Source: Vibrio caribbeanicus ATCC BAA-2122
GTDB taxonomy: Bacteria > Pseudomonadota > Gammaproteobacteria > Enterobacterales > Vibrionaceae
Length of the DNA stretch: 64,000 bases
NCBI RefSeq assembly: GCF_000165125.1
Contig: NZ_AEIU01000002.1
Location: 78,401-142,400 of the forward strand
Reading direction: 5' to 3'
The position numbers and the translations under genes were made by a program. This document shows positions 63,754 to 64,000 of this stretch, in pieces. A model generated the notes under the pieces. That model saw only the letters and a list, made by a program, of their open reading frames with translations. It did not search any database and was not told the origin of the DNA. Numbering within the stretch: position 1 is the first letter of the stretch; each line of letters starts with the position of its first letter.

Positions 63754-64000
63754 TTATTTAAAGCTAGCACGTGTGATTGGAACTGGGCTAAGCAACGGCA
63801 ACTGCCAAATTACGTTGGAAAAGATATCAGGTCAGGGGCAATTCTGGTCATATCGAGGCGATTGTAAAAGCGGCATCTGGTGCAGCGATAATGATTGGCG
63901 CTCAGGTATTACAGAGATCATGTCGATGGAACCTTGTGATGAGTTGGCGCAAGAATTGGAACCCCTTCTTGTCGCAACACTCTTCTCCCCGGTTAGCGTA
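63746..64000 (+). CDS. sctQ: Type III secretion C-ring/sorting-platform protein SctQ (SsaQ), 5' part
   Basis: The first 85 codons of a gene that runs off the window, starting at ATG 63746 inside the sctP end and reading MSDYLKLARVIGTGLSNG. The frame stays open to the last base. Position after sctP and before the expected sctR-S-T-U makes SsaQ/YscQ the likely identity; the conserved SpoA domains would lie beyond the window. Confidence 0.7.
   Translation, partial: MSDYLKLARVIGTGLSNGNCQITLEKISGQGQFWSYRGDCKSGIWCSDNDWRSGITEIMSMEPCDELAQELEPLLVATLFSPVSV

Noticed and set aside
37376-64000. Integrase, tRNA att site, transposase or direct repeats as the means of island entry
   Set aside because: None seen at the visible border; the other border lies outside the window.

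Overview
The window reads as chromosomal DNA of a marine gammaproteobacterium, almost certainly a Vibrio or close relative. The backbone is Vibrio-like: priC-rsmS-roxA, dinG beside an OmpT-type porin, the bioA/bioBFCD locus, htpX followed by an eight-gene cfa (cyclopropane fatty acid) cluster, purB-hflD-mnmA, gsk, an H-NS gene, a lysine-riboswitch-controlled NhaC-family transporter and the his operon. AT-rich intergenic regions and a dispersed MITE-like repeat also fit. This assignment rests on recognised protein families and remembered gene order; no database search was possible.

Layout. 90-2207: a chemoreceptor. 2271-6995: a minus-strand run dinG, TSUP permease, priC, rsmS, roxA. 7505-9315: porin and a DUF2057 protein. 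9355-14438: biotin biosynthesis with a BirA-type operator between bioA and bioBFCD. 15204-16070: htpX. 16361-22402: an NTF2-like/SDR/FAD oxidoreductase/DUF1365/Cfa/DUF2878/chalcone isomerase-like/DUF3833 operon preceded by an array of TGTACA-like half-sites. 22486-25939: mnmA-hflD-purB, with a PurR box on purB. 26510-28297: a small unknown gene and PurR-boxed gsk. 28406-28816: hns. 29299-31290: promoter, lysine riboswitch and transporter. 31441-37375: his leader peptide, attenuator and hisG-D-C-B-H-A. The his operon stops after hisA; hisF and hisIE are not in the window.

37455-64000 (running off the end) is a type III secretion island of the SPI-2 (Salmonella Ssa) / Edwardsiella Esa family. 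It opens with an SsrA-like hybrid kinase on the minus strand. The plus strand then carries ssaB-sctC-sctD-sctE-sseA; two tandem SseB/EspA-like filament genes; sscA-sseC-sseD; sscB and an SseF-like effector; an AraC-family regulator; sctF-G-I-J-K-L-W; a class I chaperone plus a 1238-residue putative effector; and ssaM-sctV-N-O-P and the start of sctQ. The order follows SPI-2 closely. The departures are the accessory parts: a duplicated filament subunit with an extra internal module, an SseF-like protein with a new coiled-coil C-terminus, an AraC gene, and the chaperone/giant-protein pair wedged between sctW and ssaM.

Regulation. Three island operons (ssaB, araC, ssaM) each have a 7-4-7 palindrome, with right half ACCTGAT, 50-80 nt upstream of the start codon. 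That geometry is what is described for SsrB, so these are candidate operators for the missing response-regulator partner of the SsrA-like kinase, or for the AraC protein. A family of 180-270 bp repeats with TATACCCAAGT inverted termini is scattered through the window as complete, deleted and fragmentary copies, including inside the island.
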